DNA from: Candidatus Moraniibacteriota bacterium
GTDB lineage: Bacteria; Patescibacteriota; Minisyncoccia; Moranbacterales; UBA2206
NCBI GenBank assembly: GCA_030679985.1
Contig: JAUXSI010000027.1
Coordinates: 1-41,430 of the forward strand
DNA: 41,430 bases
Direction: 5' to 3'
The position numbers and the translations under genes were made by a program. Positions 1 to 8,866 of the stretch are shown here, one piece after another (positions within the stretch are counted from its first letter, which is position 1; each line of letters opens with the position of its first letter). The notes beneath the pieces were generated by a model. The model was not told the origin of the DNA. It saw only the letters and a list, made by a program, of their open reading frames with translations, and did no database searches.

Positions 1-133
1 TTTAAAAATTCAAAACCCAAAATAACAAATCCCAGATAAATTACAATTACCGAAATCCAAAATATAAAAACAGTTTTGAATTTTGAAATTTATAATTTAT
101 TTGAATTTTTAAATTTGGAATTTGTGATTTAAT
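1..133. repeat. AT-rich dispersed repeat, intergenic copy A (AAATCCCA/GAAATCCAAAAT words followed by complementary TTTGGAATTTG-type words)
   Basis: CAAAACCCAAAATAA (11-25), ACAAATCCCA (25-34) and GAAATCCAAAAT (52-63) recur inside pheS and/or pheT; the 3' half has the opposite-strand pattern. Confidence 0.65.
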
Positions 134-679
134 ATGATGGATCAAGAAAAATTAAAATCGGCCATCGAGAGTATCCTGTTTGTCAGCGGTGAACCGGTAA
201 GCATGGCTAAAATCGCCAAAGTGACCGGAGCTTCGCTTGAGGATATCGGGCGGTCCGTCGCGATTTTGCAGGAGGAATATTCCGCGGCAAAAAGAGGAAT
301 GATTATCATCAGGAAAGAGAATGAATTCCAGATGGCGACCAGCCCGGAGAACGCGTCCATCGCGGACCAGTTGGTGAAAAGCGAAATCCAGGAAAATTTG
401 AGCAAGGCCGGTCTGGAAGTGCTGGCGATAATCGCCTACCGCGGGCCGATTACGAGAATCGAAGTCGAAGCGATCCGGGGAGTCAATTGCAGTTTTACCG
501 TCCGTTCCCTGCTGATGCGCGGGCTTTTGGAGCGGATTGAGAATCCCAAGGATAATCGTGGGTATTTATACAAGATTTCCTTCGATTTTCTGAAGAAATT
601 AGGGATCGACAGTATCGAAAAATTGCCGGACTATGAAACATTGTCCAAGGATGATAGAATTGACAGTATAATAGCATAA
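134..679 (+). CDS. scpB: Segregation and condensation protein B
   Basis: ORF; ScpB-like sequence (KSAIESILFVSGEPVSMAKIAKV..., EVLAIIAYRGPITRIEVEAIRGVN). Confidence 0.93.
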   Translation: MMDQEKLKSAIESILFVSGEPVSMAKIAKVTGASLEDIGRSVAILQEEYSAAKRGMIIIRKENEFQMATSPENASIADQLVKSEIQENLSKAGLEVLAIIAYRGPITRIEVEAIRGVNCSFTVRSLLMRGLLERIENPKDNRGYLYKISFDFLKKLGIDSIEKLPDYETLSKDDRIDSIIA

Positions 680-697
680 GTCGATAAGGAGTTTCCT

Positions 698-1756
698 ATG
701 ATGAACCTGATTGCCACATTTTTAATAATGCCTTTCGCCCCATTGTGGTTTTACGGGGATATGGCGGGCGGTATGCGGGGCGTGGAGGTGTCGATGCCTA
801 GCGTTTCTTGCCAAGCGGAAGCGGATGTTTGCGGTTTGCCGGCGGCGGGCGAAGAGAGTGTTTTTGACGCCTTTGAGGCAAAGGAAACCGAAAAGCACAG
901 TATCTTCCCGGTGGATCCGGTAATGGCCTCCGGGCTTGTACCGACACGCAAGCAAGGCGTGCCGGATCTCAAAATTTGGGCCGGCTCGTCCGTGGCTATC
1001 GATGCTGATAGCGGCACGATCATCCATTATGACAACGGACGCAAACGGACCCAGATCGCCTCACTGACAAAGATGATGACGGCGATTTTGGCTATGGAAA
1101 AGATAGAAAATTTGGACGAAGAGGTTCTTATCACCAAAGAAGCCTTGCGAGTGGACGGGACTGTCGTGGGTTGCCCGACCAGCGTTTTTTGCAACGGTAA
1201 CCAGATGTTTACCGGAGAAAAAGTCCGCGCCAAAGATCTTATGAAAGTGATGTTGATGAACAGTGCGAATGATTCAGCCACGGCGCTCGGCATACATATT
1301 GCCGGATCGGAAGATAAATTCGTGGATATGATGAATAAAAAAGCCAAGGATATGGGGCTCAAGGACACGCATTTCTGCACCCCTTCGGGCTTGGAGATCG
1401 ATGGCCAGGAGGACCAATGCTATTCGACGGCCTATGACATTGCCCGCATTGCCGCATATTCCCTGAAATACGAAACCATCTGGGATATTATGATGATTCC
1501 CGACGGAAGATTCTATTCTGCGGACGGGAAATATATGCACGAACTCAAAAATACCGATATGCTCTTGGCGACGATGCCGAACTGCATCGGCGGCAAGACC
1601 GGTTTCACGCCGCTGGCGGGAAAATCGCTGATGCTGGGCGCCGAAGATCCGGCCGGCAAGCATCGGATAATCGCGGTCCTCTTGAATGACGAGCAACGCT
1701 GGGAAGATATGAAGGTGCTGGTGGACTGGGTTTTTAATAATCACACTTGGCAATAA
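698..1756 (+). CDS. D-alanyl-D-alanine carboxypeptidase (penicillin-binding protein, peptidase S11)
   Basis: SLTKMM (SxxK), SAN (SxN) and GGKTGFT (KTG) motifs; hydrophobic N-terminus. Confidence 0.92.
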   Translation: MMNLIATFLIMPFAPLWFYGDMAGGMRGVEVSMPSVSCQAEADVCGLPAAGEESVFDAFEAKETEKHSIFPVDPVMASGLVPTRKQGVPDLKIWAGSSVAIDADSGTIIHYDNGRKRTQIASLTKMMTAILAMEKIENLDEEVLITKEALRVDGTVVGCPTSVFCNGNQMFTGEKVRAKDLMKVMLMNSANDSATALGIHIAGSEDKFVDMMNKKAKDMGLKDTHFCTPSGLEIDGQEDQCYSTAYDIARIAAYSLKYETIWDIMMIPDGRFYSADGKYMHELKNTDMLLATMPNCIGGKTGFTPLAGKSLMLGAEDPAGKHRIIAVLLNDEQRWEDMKVLVDWVFNNHTWQ

Positions 1757-1757
1757 T

Positions 1758-2867
1758 ATGGGTTTGGCGCAGATACAAAACATCCCGCTGGTCGTGAATG
1801 TCATTAAAGTTTTTTCGACGGGCTTCATCGCCTTCGGGCTGGCTTTCCTGTTTACGCCGCTTCTGACCAATTTTTTGTACAAAAAACGGATCGGCATAAA
1901 AATCAAACAGAATTCCGTCGATGGGGAAAAACTTACCTATGTCAACCAGTTGCATAAAGACAAGAGTGGAACCCCGACGATGGGCGGGATCCTGGTTTGG
2001 GCGACCGTGCTGGTCCTGATTTTCGCTTCGCACTATATTTTCCCCTTGCTGGCTGAGCTGTTCAATATCAATTTCATAGCGCGGATGGATTTTTTGAGCC
2101 GTTCGCAGACCTGGCTGTTGCTTTTTGCCTTGGTTTCCGCCGGCATTTTAGGCTTGTTTGACGATTGGATGAGCGTGCGGGGCATCGGCAAGAACAAAGG
2201 CGGCGGTATGCGTTTCGCGATGCGTTTCGGCTGGCTGATTTTGATCGCGATGGCCGGGGCCTGGTGGTTTTATTATAAATTGGAGATAGACAGCATCCAT
2301 ATTCCGGCGATGGGCAATTTCGAAATCGGACTGTGGTATATCCCGCTTTTCATCTTCGTCATCCTGTTCACCGCCATCTCGTCGAATGAAACCGACGGAT
2401 TGGACGGATTGAACGGCGGCATATTGTTGATCGCTTTCAGCTCTTTCGCGCTCATTTCCTTTTTCCATAACAAAATGGATATCGCGGCTTTCTGCGCGGC
2501 CATCGCCGGGGCGCTGCTGGCTTTTCTGTGGTTCAATATCTATCCCGCCCGGTTTTTTATGGGCGATACCGGCGCAGTGGCTTTGGGCACGACTTTGGGC
2601 GTGGTGGCGATGCTCACCAATTCCGTCATCGCTCTGTTCATTATCGTCTTTATTTATGTCATCGAATCTGGTTCGGTCTGTATCCAGCTGACCTCCAAAA
2701 AACTGTTCAAGCGCAAAGTCTTTTTGGCGGCGCCGATCCACCATCATTTCGAAGCCAAGGGCTGGCCGGAAACCAAAGTGACGATGCGCGCTTGGATCTT
2801 CACTTTGGTGACGGCGATGATCGGGGTGATCGTGGCGGTGCTGGGGATGGGGCGGGGTAATTTTTAA
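1758..2867 (+). CDS. mraY: Phospho-N-acetylmuramoyl-pentapeptide transferase
   Basis: Multi-TM; GTPTMGG, NETDGLDGLNGG, FFMGDTGAVALG, PIHHHFEAKGWPETKV. Confidence 0.95.
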   Translation: MGLAQIQNIPLVVNVIKVFSTGFIAFGLAFLFTPLLTNFLYKKRIGIKIKQNSVDGEKLTYVNQLHKDKSGTPTMGGILVWATVLVLIFASHYIFPLLAELFNINFIARMDFLSRSQTWLLLFALVSAGILGLFDDWMSVRGIGKNKGGGMRFAMRFGWLILIAMAGAWWFYYKLEIDSIHIPAMGNFEIGLWYIPLFIFVILFTAISSNETDGLDGLNGGILLIAFSSFALISFFHNKMDIAAFCAAIAGALLAFLWFNIYPARFFMGDTGAVALGTTLGVVAMLTNSVIALFIIVFIYVIESGSVCIQLTSKKLFKRKVFLAAPIHHHFEAKGWPETKVTMRAWIFTLVTAMIGVIVAVLGMGRGNF

Positions 2868-2884
2868 TCTTTTCATTTTTTATT

Positions 2885-3922
2885 ATGGATATCAGAAGAA
2901 TCCAAGATACGGACTTGGAAAACAAAAAAGTTTTGCTCAGGGTGGATTTCAACGTGGCGGTGGAAAACGGCAAGGTCAAGGAATCTTTCAAAATCGCGGC
3001 GGCCAAAGAAACATTGGACTATCTATTAAACAAAAATTGCAAAGTGGCGATGATTTCCCATTTGGGGCGGCCGGACGGCCAGGTTGATCCGGAATTTTCA
3101 CTGGGACAAATCGTCAGCGACGCACAGGAAATTTTGGCGACCCATCTGGAATTTGTGCCGGATTGCGTGGGTGGGAAAGTGGCCGAGGCCGTGGAGAATA
3201 TGCAGGGTGGCGCTTTGCTCTTGGAAAACGTACGTTTTTACGCGGGCGATGAAGCCAATGATGCTGAATTTGCGAAACAGCTGGCGGAAAATTTCGATGT
3301 GTTCGTGCAGGACGCTTTCAGTGTCAGCCATCGCGACCAGGCTTCGGTGACGGGCGTGGCCAAAGTCTTGCCAAGCTGCGCCGGATTCAGATTGCTGGAA
3401 GAAATCCATGAGATGACCATCATCAAGGATCATCCAATCCACCCGGCCGTGGCTATCATCGGCGGAGCGAAAATTGAAACTAAATTGCCGGTCATCAAGT
3501 TTTTTGAAGAAAAGTATGATCATATTTTGGTCGGCGGCAAAATCGCCAACGAAGCCCTGGACCAAAATATCGAATTTTCCGACAAAGTGGTTTTGCCGAT
3601 TGATTTCGTGGATGACCGTTTGGATATCGGGCCGGAAACCGTGGCCAAATTCAAAGAGATCATCGCGACGGCCAAAACGATTGCCTGGAACGGTCCGACC
3701 GGTAAGTTTGAAGATGAAAAATATGCCCAGAGTTCCAATGAGATCCTGACGGCGGTCATCGCGAGCGGTGCTTTCGTTTTGGTAGGCGGCGGCGAAACCC
3801 TGGAAATCTTGGAAAAAAACAATGCAATGCATGAAATTTCCTTTGTTTCAACTGGCGGCGGAGCGATGCTGGACTATCTGGCTGGCAACCGGATGCCGGG
3901 CATCGAAGCCTTGAAAGATTAG
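2885..3922 (+). CDS. pgk: Phosphoglycerate kinase
   Basis: LRVDFNVAVENG, SHLGRPDG, GGAKIETKLPVI, AWNGPTGKFE, VGGGETLE, STGGGAMLDYLAG. Confidence 0.96.
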   Translation: MDIRRIQDTDLENKKVLLRVDFNVAVENGKVKESFKIAAAKETLDYLLNKNCKVAMISHLGRPDGQVDPEFSLGQIVSDAQEILATHLEFVPDCVGGKVAEAVENMQGGALLLENVRFYAGDEANDAEFAKQLAENFDVFVQDAFSVSHRDQASVTGVAKVLPSCAGFRLLEEIHEMTIIKDHPIHPAVAIIGGAKIETKLPVIKFFEEKYDHILVGGKIANEALDQNIEFSDKVVLPIDFVDDRLDIGPETVAKFKEIIATAKTIAWNGPTGKFEDEKYAQSSNEILTAVIASGAFVLVGGGETLEILEKNNAMHEISFVSTGGGAMLDYLAGNRMPGIEALKD

Positions 3923-3931
3923 CTGAATCGA

Positions 3932-3959
3932 AGCGGGGGCGATCCCCGCTTTTCTTTTT
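3932..3959 (+). terminator. Rho-independent terminator after pgk
   Basis: AGCGGGG-GCGAT-CCCCGCT followed by TTTCTTTTT. Confidence 0.85.
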
Positions 3960-4029
3960 GCCAAGCGGACATTTTAGGGTGAAATGTATTTAAAAAATCC
4001 CATAATTAAGAGATTTTTTGGAGGACGCT

Positions 4030-4059
4030 ATGTTGGGAGTGATAGTGGCTCACCTATGA
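4030..4059 (+). other. Possible 9-codon leader/remnant ORF (MLGVIVAHL) upstream of the hsd promoter
   Basis: GGAGG 5-6 nt before ATG; stop TGA at 4057-4059. Confidence 0.25.
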
Positions 4060-4068
4060 AATCATAGG
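4053..4068. promoter_or_regulatory. Inverted repeat CCTATGA-AA-TCATAGG, candidate operator upstream of hsd promoter
   Basis: Perfect 7-bp arms separated by 2 nt, ending 15 nt before the -35 box. Confidence 0.45.
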
Positions 4069-4083
4069 AATTTTTGATTAAAG

Positions 4084-4112
4084 TTGACAGGATATGGGTG
4101 ATATGCTAAGAT
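4084..4112 (+). promoter_or_regulatory. Sigma70-type promoter of the hsd locus
   Basis: TTGACA (4084-4089), 17-nt spacer, TAAGAT (4107-4112). Confidence 0.8.
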
Positions 4113-4145
4113 TGCAATAGTTGAATAAAAAACTAAACTTAGCAT
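4103..4145. promoter_or_regulatory. Inverted repeat ATGCTAAG ... CTTAGCAT overlapping the -10 and the leader
   Basis: ATGCTAAG 4103-4110 and CTTAGCAT 4138-4145, exact reverse complements. Confidence 0.5.
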
Positions 4146-4152
4146 TGTAAAT

Positions 4153-5859
4153 ATGGATAAAAAACCACAAAAAAACCTATTGTCTATTGGTGAAGTATCT
4201 AAAATATTCGGGATTCACAAGGACACTCTTCGCAATTGGGAAGAAAAAGGAATCATATCTCCGCTTCGAGTCGGTCCTCGCGGGGATAGAAAATATAAAC
4301 AAGAAGATATAGAAAAAATTTCCAATGACAAAAGCATTGTTAAGGATCTTGGCGCTTCAAAGACAGACGAGGAAGGAAAGATGAATCTGACTCAGCTCAA
4401 ACAATTTCTTTGGAGGAGTGCGGACATTTTGCGCGGGAAAATTGATAGTTCTGATTATAAAAAGTATATTTTTGGATTGCTTTTCTATAAGCGCATCAGT
4501 GATTCATGGGATGAAGAATATAAAAAAGTTCTGGAAGAATACCATGACACCGAAATCGCGCGGGCTGACCACAATCATCGTTTTCAAGTTCCCAAGGGTT
4601 GCCGCTGGGAGATTATACAAAAACAAGCCGAAGGCATCGGTCAGAAACTAAATGAGATTTTTGATAAACTAACCAACGCCAATAGTCCAAAATTGGACAA
4701 GATTTTTGACGATCTTGATTTTGCCAACAAGGACAAATTTCCTAATGAAACTTTGCAGAAATTGATTAATCATTTTTCTCAGCATAATTTTGGAGACAAT
4801 TATATCAGCTCAGATCTTCTTGGTGATGCCTATGAATATCTGATTGAACAGTTTGCAGCTGATGCGGGGAAAAAGGGAGGGGAGTTTTATAGTCCACGCG
4901 AAACCGAGCGAGTTATTATTCAAATCCTCAAACCTCATGAAAAAGATCATATCTACGACATGACCGTCGGCTCAGGTGGCTTTCTATTGGAGGCCTATCA
5001 TCATCTCAAAGAGAAAGAAGGAGAAAAGAAAGCCCGCTCGCTATATTTATACGGACAGGAAATAAATCTCGGAACTTATGCCATTGCCAAGATCAATATG
5101 TTTTTACATGGTCTGGACAGTGCTGACATCCAACGCGGGGACACTTTAGCTGATCCGAAATTTTTGAATCCGGACGGTTCGCTCAAGACATTCGACATCT
5201 GCGTAGCAAATCCTCCCTATTCGATCAAGTCTTGGTCAGATGAAATTTTCAGGGCGAACAAATATGGAAGACTAGATGGCTATGAGATGCCACCAACCAA
5301 AAAGGCTGATTACGCTTTCGTGCTCCACATGGTGAAATCAATGAATGAAAATGGGCGCGCTGGAATTTTGCTTCCGCATGGCGTGCTTTTTCGTGGTGGA
5401 GCGGAAGGCAGGATTCGGGAGGAATTGATCAAAAACGATTTGATTGAAGCGATCATCGCTCTTCCGGCCAAGCTTTTCTATGGCACCGGCATTCCGGTGG
5501 CAATTGTGATTTTCAACAAAAACAAACCGGTTGCGCACAAAAACAAAATTCTCATCATCGATGCGGAGAAGGATTTCGAGGAAGGAAAAAACCAAAATCG
5601 TTTGCGTAAGAAAGATATTGAGAAAATCGTTTCCGCATATGAAAACTATCGCGACATTGAAAAATATGCGCGCGTGGTTGATTTGAAAGAAATTGAAGAA
5701 AACGAATTCAATCTGAATGTCAGGCGGTATGTGGAAAATGGGGATGAGGAGGAAGTTGTGGATGTGAAAACTGTTTGGCAGGAACTCAAGGAAATTGAAA
5801 AAGAAAAAAAGGTGATTGACGGGAAAGTAGAAAAATATTTGAAAGAATTAAAATATTAA
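4153..5859 (+). CDS. hsdM: Type I restriction-modification DNA methyltransferase (HsdM) with N-terminal MerR-like HTH
   Basis: N-term LLSIGEVSKIFGIHKDTLRNWEEKGIISPLRVGPRGDRKYKQEDIEKI; then HsdM N-terminal domain, GGEFYSPRETERVII, DMTVGSGGFLLEA, NPPYS. Confidence 0.95.
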   Translation: MDKKPQKNLLSIGEVSKIFGIHKDTLRNWEEKGIISPLRVGPRGDRKYKQEDIEKISNDKSIVKDLGASKTDEEGKMNLTQLKQFLWRSADILRGKIDSSDYKKYIFGLLFYKRISDSWDEEYKKVLEEYHDTEIARADHNHRFQVPKGCRWEIIQKQAEGIGQKLNEIFDKLTNANSPKLDKIFDDLDFANKDKFPNETLQKLINHFSQHNFGDNYISSDLLGDAYEYLIEQFAADAGKKGGEFYSPRETERVIIQILKPHEKDHIYDMTVGSGGFLLEAYHHLKEKEGEKKARSLYLYGQEINLGTYAIAKINMFLHGLDSADIQRGDTLADPKFLNPDGSLKTFDICVANPPYSIKSWSDEIFRANKYGRLDGYEMPPTKKADYAFVLHMVKSMNENGRAGILLPHGVLFRGGAEGRIREELIKNDLIEAIIALPAKLFYGTGIPVAIVIFNKNKPVAHKNKILIIDAEKDFEEGKNQNRLRKKDIEKIVSAYENYRDIEKYARVVDLKEIEENEFNLNVRRYVENGDEEEVVDVKTVWQELKEIEKEKKVIDGKVEKYLKELKY

Positions 5860-5864
5860 AAAGT

Positions 5865-6803
5865 ATGGCAAAGGAATTGAACAATAAAATAATTATCTAT
5901 AGCACCGAAGATGGAAAAACGGAAATAGAGGTAAATTTGGAAAATGAAACGGCTTGGCTTTCGCAAGCTCAAATGGCGGAATTATTCCAAAAAGATGTAC
6001 GGACAATTTCTGAGCATATTAAGAATATTTATGAGGAGGGTGAGTTGACTGAAGAATCGAGCATTCAAGCCAAATCCGGAAATTCCGGAATTGGCTTGTC
6101 TAAGCCAACAAGATATTATAATCTCGATGTTATTATCTCTGTTGGTTATCGGGTAAAATCCTTGCGCGGCACGCAATTCCGCATCTGGGCGACGCAAAAA
6201 CTTAGGGAATATATGGTAAAAGGGTTTGTGATGGATGACGAGCGATTGGCGGATGGCGGAGTGAAGAAAGGATTTTTCGAAGAATGGTTGGAAAGGGTTA
6301 GAAAAATTAGGGCTTCAGAGAGAAATCTCTATGAAAAAGTGAAAGACATTTTTGCGACCAGCGTGGACTATGATCCAAGAACTGATTTCACTAAGGAATT
6401 TTACGCGACGATGCAAAACAAATTCCACTATGCAATCACCGGAAGCACGGCGGCAGAATTGGTGGTCAACCGTATTAGCGGGAAAAAAGAAAATCTGGGA
6501 ATGACAAATTGGAAAGGCGCGACTCCGACCAGAAAGGAAGCGGAAGTAGCGAAAAATTATATGTTGGAAACGGAATTGCGACAATTGTATTTGCTAGTGG
6601 AACAATTTTTGTCTTTCGCCGAATTTCAAATTGAGAGGAAAAATATTATGCATATGAAAGACTGGGTGGCGTATCTGCATGAAATGCTCAAAGCCAATAA
6701 ACTGGAAGTGCTTTCCGGCAAAGGAAAAATTTCGCATGAGAAAATGGAAAAAATTGTGAAAGAAGAATTGAAAAGATTTATTGATCAGAAAAGTTTGAAA
6801 TAA
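5865..6803 (+). CDS. RhuM family protein
   Basis: IIIYSTEDGKTEIEVNLENETAWLSQAQMAELFQKDVRTISEHIKNIYEEGEL is typical of RhuM proteins that accompany Type I R-M loci. Confidence 0.88.
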   Translation: MAKELNNKIIIYSTEDGKTEIEVNLENETAWLSQAQMAELFQKDVRTISEHIKNIYEEGELTEESSIQAKSGNSGIGLSKPTRYYNLDVIISVGYRVKSLRGTQFRIWATQKLREYMVKGFVMDDERLADGGVKKGFFEEWLERVRKIRASERNLYEKVKDIFATSVDYDPRTDFTKEFYATMQNKFHYAITGSTAAELVVNRISGKKENLGMTNWKGATPTRKEAEVAKNYMLETELRQLYLLVEQFLSFAEFQIERKNIMHMKDWVAYLHEMLKANKLEVLSGKGKISHEKMEKIVKEELKRFIDQKSLK

Positions 6804-6846
6804 TCCATCGCCAAATTTGGCGAAGGTCAAAAAAGTTTGAAATTAT
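6789..6846. repeat. 16-bp palindrome TCGCCAAATTTGGCGA flanked by near-identical 16-nt direct repeats
   Basis: AAAAGTTTGAAATAAT (6789-6804) and AAAAGTTTGAAATTAT (6831-6846) flank the palindrome at 6808-6823. Confidence 0.6.
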
Positions 6847-6868
6847 TTAAATGAATTAAAATAGTAAT

Positions 6869-7660
6869 ATGTGGCAAAAAATTATTGATTGTAGATTAGT
6901 TAAAAAATGGGGGAAAGTTATTGCACTTGTGTTTAGTCCTGGATTTTTGAGTGCGGTTATTATAACTGGCGTCGCTCTCTATCTTTCCGTTTATTACAAA
7001 GCCAATATTCCTTTTTCTAATACAATGGCAATTTTCGGCAGCATTTTCGGTGGTATCGCCGGTGCATTTTTCAAGGATGAGTATGATCGAATATCTAATA
7101 AAAACATTCTTGAAAAGAAAGGGAGATCAGCTGTCCGCAATATTGAGGGAATTAGATCGCAAATTAGGAACATAGAAGCGTGGATTATTGAGTTTTCAAA
7201 GCGTCCACAGAAATTGGAGAACAAGAGAACTCTTGAGGAGGTTAATCGACATATTGCCACGATAGATTTGAATATAGTCGCAGGACTTGCTGATTGGGTT
7301 GACATTGTTCCGGAATTAAAACAAAAGGAGGAATTACAGAGAGCTCAAAAAGACACCATACAATCCTATATTGATGAAATATTGAAGAACAAAAAAACAC
7401 TTTTGCACGCAAGCAAACAAGACGGAGAGGCTATTAAGAAAAAAATTGAAGACCTTGAAAAAGAAGTGCGAGAAATTAAAAATGATTCGGGGCTGGTTCT
7501 CGGTAATTTAAGTCCAGATTCCTATGTCTCAAGTGCTTCTATGTTTGGGCAGGGCTCAATTAATAATCATGGATTAAATCCTTTCCGCATTCAGACTGAA
7601 GATGCCATTCTTGGCTCAGAGCTGATAGGTGGATATAAGGAAAAAAATGGAAAGAAATAA
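6869..7660 (+). CDS. Hypothetical protein with N-terminal TM segments and a coiled coil, embedded in the R-M locus
   Basis: ORF; hydrophobic N-terminus (VIALVFSPGFLSAVIITGVALYLSVYY, AIFGSIFGGIAGAFF), then long heptad-like charged region; overlaps hsdS start by 14 nt. Confidence 0.75.
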   Translation: MWQKIIDCRLVKKWGKVIALVFSPGFLSAVIITGVALYLSVYYKANIPFSNTMAIFGSIFGGIAGAFFKDEYDRISNKNILEKKGRSAVRNIEGIRSQIRNIEAWIIEFSKRPQKLENKRTLEEVNRHIATIDLNIVAGLADWVDIVPELKQKEELQRAQKDTIQSYIDEILKNKKTLLHASKQDGEAIKKKIEDLEKEVREIKNDSGLVLGNLSPDSYVSSASMFGQGSINNHGLNPFRIQTEDAILGSELIGGYKEKNGKK

Positions 7661-8861
7661 ATCACAAAAAAATATTCCGCAGGGGTGGACACTCAAAAGA
7701 TTGGGCGATGTTTTGGATTATGAGAGGCCGGATAATTATATAGTTAAAAGCACAAGTTATGCGGACGATAGAAAAATCCCGGTATTGACGGCAAATAAAT
7801 CTTTCATTCTTGGATATACGGATGAGGATTTTGGAATCTATAGAAATTTGCCATGCGTTATTTTTGATGATTTTACCACTGATAGCAAGTTTGTAGATTT
7901 TCCATTTAAAGTTAAATCGTCTGCGATAAAAATTTTGAAAAGTAAGGATGAAAATGTTGATTTGAAATTTGTGCATGAAAGAATGAAGTTGATTAGATTC
8001 CCCTTGGGTAATCACAAGCGATATTACATTTCCCAATATCAAGATATCGAAATTTTAATACCAAAATCAAAAACCGAGCAACGAAAGATTGCGGAGATTT
8101 TTTGGGCGGTGGATGAGGATATTGCGAAGACGCAGGGGGTGATTGAGGCTACGGAGAAATTGAAGAAAGGATTGATGCAGCAACTTTTCACGCGCGGAAT
8201 TGGCCACACTAAATTCAAAAAAACAAAACTTGGCGAAATTCCGGAGGAATGGGAAGTTATTAAAATAAAAAATTCTTCAATAGAACTTATTGATGGTGAC
8301 AGGGGCAGTAACTATCCAAATCAAAAAGATTTTTCTCCAGATGGCCATTGCTTATTTTTAAACACTAAAAATGTTAGCAAAAATGGATTTGTGTTTAAAG
8401 AGCTAAGTTTTATTTCTCAGAAAAAAGATAGTGAGCTACGGAAAGGAAAGTTGCAGCGAGGAGATATTATCTTAACCTCTAGAGGCACAGTTGGAAATGT
8501 TGCATATTATGACAATGAGATTCCATTTGAAAATGTTCGCATTAATTCCGGGATGCTAATTGTGAGACATGGAAAACAATTTAACCCAGTCTTTCTATAT
8601 AAATACTTTTCTAGTCCGCAAATGAAAGCCAAATATTTAATCATGGGATCTGGTTCAGCACAGCCCCAGCTTCCAGTTGGAAGTTTTGAATTGACCGAAA
8701 TTCCTTTATTTTTGATTCCAGAGCAACAGAAAATTGCGGAAATTATAAATGCTATTGATGAAAAAATTTCAATTAATAAAAAGCTAAAAAATAAACTCAT
8801 ACTTCTCAAAAAAGGCCTGATGCAGGATCTTTTGAGTGGGAAGGTACGAATAAATAATTAA
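7647..8861 (+). CDS. hsdS: Type I restriction-modification specificity subunit
   Basis: Two target-recognition regions, each followed by repeats TEQRKIAEIFWAVDEDIAK.../IPEQQKIAEIINAIDEKIS... and LKKGLMQ(Q/D)L; ATG at 7647 preferred over GTG at 7629. Confidence 0.93.
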   Translation: MERNKSQKNIPQGWTLKRLGDVLDYERPDNYIVKSTSYADDRKIPVLTANKSFILGYTDEDFGIYRNLPCVIFDDFTTDSKFVDFPFKVKSSAIKILKSKDENVDLKFVHERMKLIRFPLGNHKRYYISQYQDIEILIPKSKTEQRKIAEIFWAVDEDIAKTQGVIEATEKLKKGLMQQLFTRGIGHTKFKKTKLGEIPEEWEVIKIKNSSIELIDGDRGSNYPNQKDFSPDGHCLFLNTKNVSKNGFVFKELSFISQKKDSELRKGKLQRGDIILTSRGTVGNVAYYDNEIPFENVRINSGMLIVRHGKQFNPVFLYKYFSSPQMKAKYLIMGSGSAQPQLPVGSFELTEIPLFLIPEQQKIAEIINAIDEKISINKKLKNKLILLKKGLMQDLLSGKVRINN

Positions 8862-8866
8862 AATTC

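Noticed and set aside
698-1027. Numerous antisense ORFs (e.g. 722-1027, 2148-2876, 17248-18033, 37489-38214 on the minus strand)
   Set aside because: They are shadows of confidently identified plus-strand genes, with low-complexity or biased composition and no recognisable motifs.
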